This document shows positions 60,610 through 64,000 of a stretch of DNA of 64,000 bases, one piece after another. Location of the stretch: assembly GCF_013912375.1 (NCBI RefSeq), contig NZ_JACETV010000014.1, positions 1 to 64,000 on the forward strand, read 5' to 3'. A program made the translations under genes and the position numbers. The notes below the pieces were generated by a model. The model ran no database searches. It was not told where the DNA came from and saw only the letters and a program-made list of their open reading frames with translations. The first letter of the stretch is position 1. Each line of letters opens with the position of its first letter. This DNA comes from Emticicia sp. BO119 (lineage in GTDB: Bacteria > Bacteroidota > Bacteroidia > Cytophagales > Spirosomataceae).

Positions 60610-61065
60610 TTATTCAATATCTTTCTGAATCTCATCTATCTTCTTATTGAGTCTTTTCTTGAAATCTTTCCAATCTTCCTTCATATCGCTTCTGATATCT
60701 TTTAGATCGTCATCAATATCATTCATTTGTGATTTCAATTTTTGTCTTCTTTCCTCCCAACGATCTTTCTCTTTAGCCGACGCTGACTTAATCTTGTCTT
60801 CTGCTTCTTCTATCTCTCTTTTCAAATCTTTTCGTTGTTCTTCCAGTTTTGCCGCCATCTCGTCTTTTTCTCTCTTCACGTCTTCGGCTGTCTGGTTAAC
60901 ACCATCTTTAATATCACTGGCTACTTTGTCGGCAGCGTTTTCTACTTTATCCTGAGCGTCTTGCACACCATCGGCGGCATCTCTTTTTTCTTCTCTCGAA
61001 CAAGAGGTAAAACTCAGGGTTCCGATTGCTATTAACGCATAAGCGAATATTACTTTCTTTTTCAT
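60610..61065 (-). CDS. charged coiled-coil lipoprotein
   Basis: This 151-residue protein has a lipoprotein signal (VIFAYALIAIGTLSFTSC, Cys at about 22). Behind it is a continuous, highly charged helix. An Ala/Asp/Lys-rich LEA-like part (about 30-70, DAQDKVENAADKVASDIKD) is followed by a Lys/Glu/Asp-rich coiled coil (about 70-151, MAAKLEEQRKDLKREIEEAE, KDRWEERRQKLKSQ). No enzyme motif is seen. It resembles stress-induced periplasmic lipoproteins and could span between membrane and peptidoglycan. It is monocistronic with its own terminator. Confidence 0.7.
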   Translation of the reverse strand: MKKKVIFAYALIAIGTLSFTSCSREEKRDAADGVQDAQDKVENAADKVASDIKDGVNQTAEDVKREKDEMAAKLEEQRKDLKREIEEAEDKIKSASAKEKDRWEERRQKLKSQMNDIDDDLKDIRSDMKEDWKDFKKRLNKKIDEIQKDIE

Positions 61066-61147
61066 TTTAATAATAATTTTAAATGGTCGTTTTCGTATTT
61101 TTTGATTATGTCAATCCTTACAGGATTGTTGCAGTTTAGATTCTGTT

Positions 61148-61804
61148 TCAGAAATGAAATCCGATAGTGGCCTGAAATGAGTTACCTTTAGCGGCAAACT
61201 TACTGGCAGTTTCGGCATTTTTATATTTTACGTCAATAATATCGTTTACATTTCCTTCATAGCGTACATCGAAGTTAAGCTGACCCAAATCAAAACCAAC
61301 CCCGGCCTGATACCCGAAAACAGCTTTTTTATACACACTCTCGGCACTTTCCCCTCTGGCATCTTCAATCGCATCTCCCAACTTTCCATTATCACCTATA
61401 TTAAAGGTGGCTATCGGACCAGCATTAATTCTGAGTACGTTTCCCAGCTTCACCCCTACTAATAATGGTAAATCAAGATTAGTCATACGGAAATCAACTG
61501 TCTTGGTATTATTTCCGTTATCTGTCACTAAATCATATTTACCACCTTTTTGCGATACCAGGATTTCGGGTTGTAGGAAAACTGTCCGCCCGAATCTTAA
61601 AAATACTCCACCTACAAAACCAAATGCTCGGTCTTCATTATTTCTGAAATTAAAAACGGTATTTCCTGATGTAAAAGATAGGTCATTACCTCTTACCTGC
61701 GACAAGTTTGTTCCCAATCTTAACCCCGCTGTAAATCCTTTGGTCTGCGCAAATGTTGAAGCACTGATAAAAGAAGCGATAGCTAATATGATAATCTTTT
61801 TCAT
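61148..61804 (-). CDS. PorT-family outer-membrane beta-barrel protein
   Basis: This 218-residue protein has a signal peptide (IIILAIASFISASTFAQ) and about eight amphipathic beta-strands of an outer-membrane barrel (PF13568 type): GFTAGLRLGTNLSQVRGND, RAFGFVGGVFLRFGRTVFLQPEILVSQKGGKYD, NLDLPLLVGVKLGNVLRINAG, FGYQAGVGFDLGQLNFDVRYEG and a C-terminal FQATIGFHF ending in Phe. Such proteins are abundant in Bacteroidota, and true PorT is one T9SS component; the specific role of this paralogue is unknown. Confidence 0.87.
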   Translation of the reverse strand: MKKIIILAIASFISASTFAQTKGFTAGLRLGTNLSQVRGNDLSFTSGNTVFNFRNNEDRAFGFVGGVFLRFGRTVFLQPEILVSQKGGKYDLVTDNGNNTKTVDFRMTNLDLPLLVGVKLGNVLRINAGPIATFNIGDNGKLGDAIEDARGESAESVYKKAVFGYQAGVGFDLGQLNFDVRYEGNVNDIIDVKYKNAETASKFAAKGNSFQATIGFHF

Positions 61805-61969
61805 GTTGTGTGTTCTTTGTTAAATCTTTTCTGATTATTAAAGAGAAATTTACGTGCCAAATCCACAAAATACTGACAATCAGATACTTACAAAACAAAT
61901 ATTTCTACAAATGAGGAGATTTTTCCACAGGTTGGGAAAGATATTTATTATTTCGGAGACATATTAAGA

Positions 61970-63142
61970 CTACTCTTTTGGTTTGGGGGAGTGCTTTTTC
62001 TTAAAAAAAATCCTTTTCCCACTAATGGTATCTACAATTTCTTTTTCAATCCTATGGGCTCTCTTGCGCTTTGCTTCTGTGTTATCATTAGAAATAGAAG
62101 GTTCTCCCATCAGAAAACCATAAGGCTGTAAATCTGGCACAGAATCAAAAACTACTTTTATAATAGCAATAATTGGTAAACAAAGAGCCATTCCGGCCAG
62201 ACCCCATAACGTTGCACCCATCAATAGCCCTAAAATAGCCGCCAAAGGGTTGATACTCACTTTTGAGCCAACAATGTTGGGTGTAATAAAATTACCCTCT
62301 AACATCTGTATTACAAAAAAGGAAGCAGCCACACCAACGGCATACATCGGAGAATCTTTTGTAACTAAAGCAATAATTATTGGCAAAAGCGAACCGATAA
62401 GAATACCAATATATGGGATTACGAGTAATATCGAAGCCAGAAAGCCAAAGAATATGGCGTAGTCGATTCCTAATAAAAGCAAACTGATGGTGTTAAGTGT
62501 ACCTACGATTATGGTTACGATTATGACCCCTGACAAATAGCTATGAATTACATCATAAATCTTGCTGAGAACTTCGTCTACTTTTTCTTTTTCTGTATTC
62601 TTGAATACCTTATAGAAAAAGTCTTTGAAGAAATCCCGATAAAGTAGCAAGAAAAACATATATACGGGCATGATGGATAAATTACCTAACATATTTGAAG
62701 TAGTTGTCAGGGCCGTACCCACAACAACTCCTCCTCTGTCAAGGAGTTGGTTGGCATAAGTATTCAGCTGGTCAGTCTGGGTTTCTATTGATAAATCAAA
62801 CTTCTCCGAAGTCCAGCGTAAAAGATTATTATAAGCCTTCTCTAACTTATCAAGCAGTTGCGGAATCATTTCTGAAAAACCTGCAATCTGCGTAGAAGCT
62901 AAATAAACAATTACACCTATCAGGACTGTAAATAAGACTAAAGTAATTGTAATAGCTAATACCCTGCCCATTTTTCTTTTCTCAAGCCAGTGGCAAACAG
63001 GAAACAGTAAAATAGATAAGATAATTGAAATAATGAATGGAACAAGCACAGATTCAAGGATACTCAGCCAATACACAACAACAGTAATGGAAATAAGCGC
63101 TAGAGGCAATTTTATATTAAACGGTAAACGTTCTGGAAGCAT
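61970..63142 (-). CDS. AI-2E family (PerM/YdiK-type) transporter
   Basis: This 390-residue inner-membrane protein has about eight membrane segments. The AI-2E exporter family features are IVVYWLSILESVLVPFIISIILSILLFPV near the N-terminus, the MPVYMFFLLLYRD segment, and the conserved C-terminal block ILLVIPYIGILIGSLLPIIIALV followed by LEGNFITPNIVGSKVSINPLAAILGLLMGATLWGLAG. The tail is very basic (IFFKKKHSPKPKE). Family members export autoinducer-2 or act as sodium/proton antiporters; the substrate here cannot be told. It stands alone, transcribed leftwards. Confidence 0.9.
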   Translation of the reverse strand: MLPERLPFNIKLPLALISITVVVYWLSILESVLVPFIISIILSILLFPVCHWLEKRKMGRVLAITITLVLFTVLIGVIVYLASTQIAGFSEMIPQLLDKLEKAYNNLLRWTSEKFDLSIETQTDQLNTYANQLLDRGGVVVGTALTTTSNMLGNLSIMPVYMFFLLLYRDFFKDFFYKVFKNTEKEKVDEVLSKIYDVIHSYLSGVIIVTIIVGTLNTISLLLLGIDYAIFFGFLASILLVIPYIGILIGSLLPIIIALVTKDSPMYAVGVAASFFVIQMLEGNFITPNIVGSKVSINPLAAILGLLMGATLWGLAGMALCLPIIAIIKVVFDSVPDLQPYGFLMGEPSISNDNTEAKRKRAHRIEKEIVDTISGKRIFFKKKHSPKPKE

Positions 63143-63291
63143 GGAAATATGGTTTATGTTTCAATTTACATATAAATTATTAAAAACCTATTCCAGCTGT
63201 TTTCTATAATCCTATGTACGCAAAATAGGCTATAATTTACCATCATAGCCTAACTGGTGTAATCAACTACACAATATCAATCAAATGTTTA

Positions 63292-64000
63292 TTACTTATT
63301 ATTTGTAGCTACCGCATTTGAACTACTCTTAGCATCTTTCTTCAAATCATCATTAGCTACAATCGCTAACTCTACACGACGATTTTTGTCTCTTCCGCTC
63401 TCGGTGGTATTGTCAACAACTGGTGCTGACTCGCCATAGCCTATTACCGACATTCTACTGCGTTTTACACCCAGATTATTCAGCAAATCAGCCACAGCAT
63501 CCGCACGTTTTTCAGAAAGTTTCATGTTATAATCTTCACTTCCTACATTATCGGTATGCCCAGCTACAAGAATATTGGTGTCTTCATATTCTTTCAATGT
63601 CTGTGCTAACTTTTCCAGGTTATCTTTAGACATCTGATTTAAACTATAAGAGTCAAATCCGAAAAGAATGCCCGATTTCATGGTTAATTTAATACCTTCG
63701 CCAATACGTTCTACTTCTGCCACACCCTCTAAATCTTTTTTCATTTTAGCGGCCTGTTTATCCATATATTTCCCGATAAACACCCCTGCTACACCACCTA
63801 CTGCCGAGCCTACAATAGCATACACGGCCGGGTTCTTACTCTTGCTACCAATAGCAGCACCTGCGGCAGCTCCGGCACCGATACCGATAATAGCCCCTTT
63901 TTGTTCATTTGTTAATTTCTTGAATGAATTACAGGAAGTTGTAGCACTCAATAACATCGCTCCACAAACCGACAATGTTACAATTTTTTTGATAGATGAT
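63292..64000 (-). CDS. OmpA-family lipoprotein with glycine zipper (5' end at window edge)
   Basis: The protein has a lipoprotein signal read as SIKKIVTLSVCGAMLLSATTSC. The frame is still open at base 64000, so the true start lies beyond the window, and a TTG at 63975 is not the start. A glycine-zipper membrane hairpin follows (AIIGIGAGAAAGAAIGSKS, IVGSAVGGVAGVFIGKYMDK). The C-terminal OmpA-like peptidoglycan-binding domain has FDSYSLNQMSKDNLEKLAQTL, LVAGHTDNVGSEDYNMKLSEKRADAV and SVIGYGESAPVVDNTTESGRDKNRRVELAI. This is the YiaD-type layout, an outer-membrane lipoprotein tethered to the cell wall. Confidence 0.9.
   Translation of the reverse strand, partial: SSIKKIVTLSVCGAMLLSATTSCNSFKKLTNEQKGAIIGIGAGAAAGAAIGSKSKNPAVYAIVGSAVGGVAGVFIGKYMDKQAAKMKKDLEGVAEVERIGEGIKLTMKSGILFGFDSYSLNQMSKDNLEKLAQTLKEYEDTNILVAGHTDNVGSEDYNMKLSEKRADAVADLLNNLGVKRSRMSVIGYGESAPVVDNTTESGRDKNRRVELAIVANDDLKKDAKSSSNAVATNNK

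Noticed and set aside
63292-63975. TTG at 63975 as the start of the OmpA lipoprotein
   Set aside because: The frame continues open to the window edge and reads SIKKIVTL before it, a proper basic n-region of the lipoprotein signal, so the start is outside the window.

Overview
The window comes from an AT-rich Bacteroidota chromosome, most likely a member of the Cytophagales. This is inferred from several signs: TAnnTTTG-type -7 promoter elements, secreted proteins of the type IX secretion kind (Ig-fold surface protein, '3-coathanger' C-terminus), a propeller-containing LytS-like sensor kinase with a LytTR regulator, a CBM9/DUF5916 outer-membrane protein, a PorT-like barrel, and a CrtI/CrtB carotenoid operon. 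I see no rRNA, tRNA, CRISPR array, insertion sequence or prophage. Most of the window is ordinary chromosomal backbone.

Layout. 1-1953: the N-terminal part of a large surface protein that runs off the left edge. 2.1-5.8 kb: a succinate dehydrogenase/fumarate reductase operon (sdhCAB). 6.1-10 kb: a LytTR regulator and propeller sensor kinase. 10.1-12 kb: two tandem secreted tail-fibre-like proteins. 12.3-19.5 kb: an SBF-like transporter, dnaN, crtB/crtI, a sodium:solute symporter and a Tyr/Arg-rich secreted protein. 19.6-27.5 kb: a DUF5916 protein, a hydroxyacid dehydrogenase, a Snf2 helicase and purB. 27.8-34.2 kb: an aquaglyceroporin, an AlbA_2 protein, a TPR membrane protein, ribH, an SRPBCC protein, aspartate kinase and serS. 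34.3-37.4 kb: a multi-domain secreted protein and a FrnE-type DsbA oxidoreductase.

37.5-43.4 kb is the most interesting part: a duplicated lasso-peptide biosynthetic locus. Two B1(RRE)-C(cyclase) modules on the + strand are each followed by a short, previously easy-to-miss precursor gene on the - strand (39821-39967 and 42498-42653). A single B2 leader peptidase (42985-43404) closes the locus. Both precursors share the leader pattern W..P.....SVKD.TL and have Asp exactly eight residues after the predicted cleavage site. This predicts 8-residue macrolactam rings starting with Ala or Leu. The second B1 gene carries an apparent 1-base deletion, and the two B1 genes share a 100-bp identical patch suggesting recent gene conversion. 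No transporter or immunity gene is visible.

43.4-48 kb: an M13 metallopeptidase, an SdiA-regulated-like lipoprotein and lipoamide dehydrogenase. 48.1-64 kb is dominated by stress, envelope and signalling genes. It holds Dps, a BrkB-like protein, a TspO-like protein and a sigma-54 cluster (rpoN, an NtrC-type activator, a receiver and a receiver-PAS kinase). These are followed by a CHASE3 kinase with its receiver, a YtxH/holin-like/repeat-protein operon resembling E. coli yqjDEK, a stand-alone receiver, a GlsB/YeaQ protein, a coiled-coil lipoprotein, a PorT-like barrel, an AI-2E family exporter and an OmpA lipoprotein cut by the right edge.

Limits: all assignments come from reading translated sequence and motifs. 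No similarity search was possible, and domain positions are approximate.
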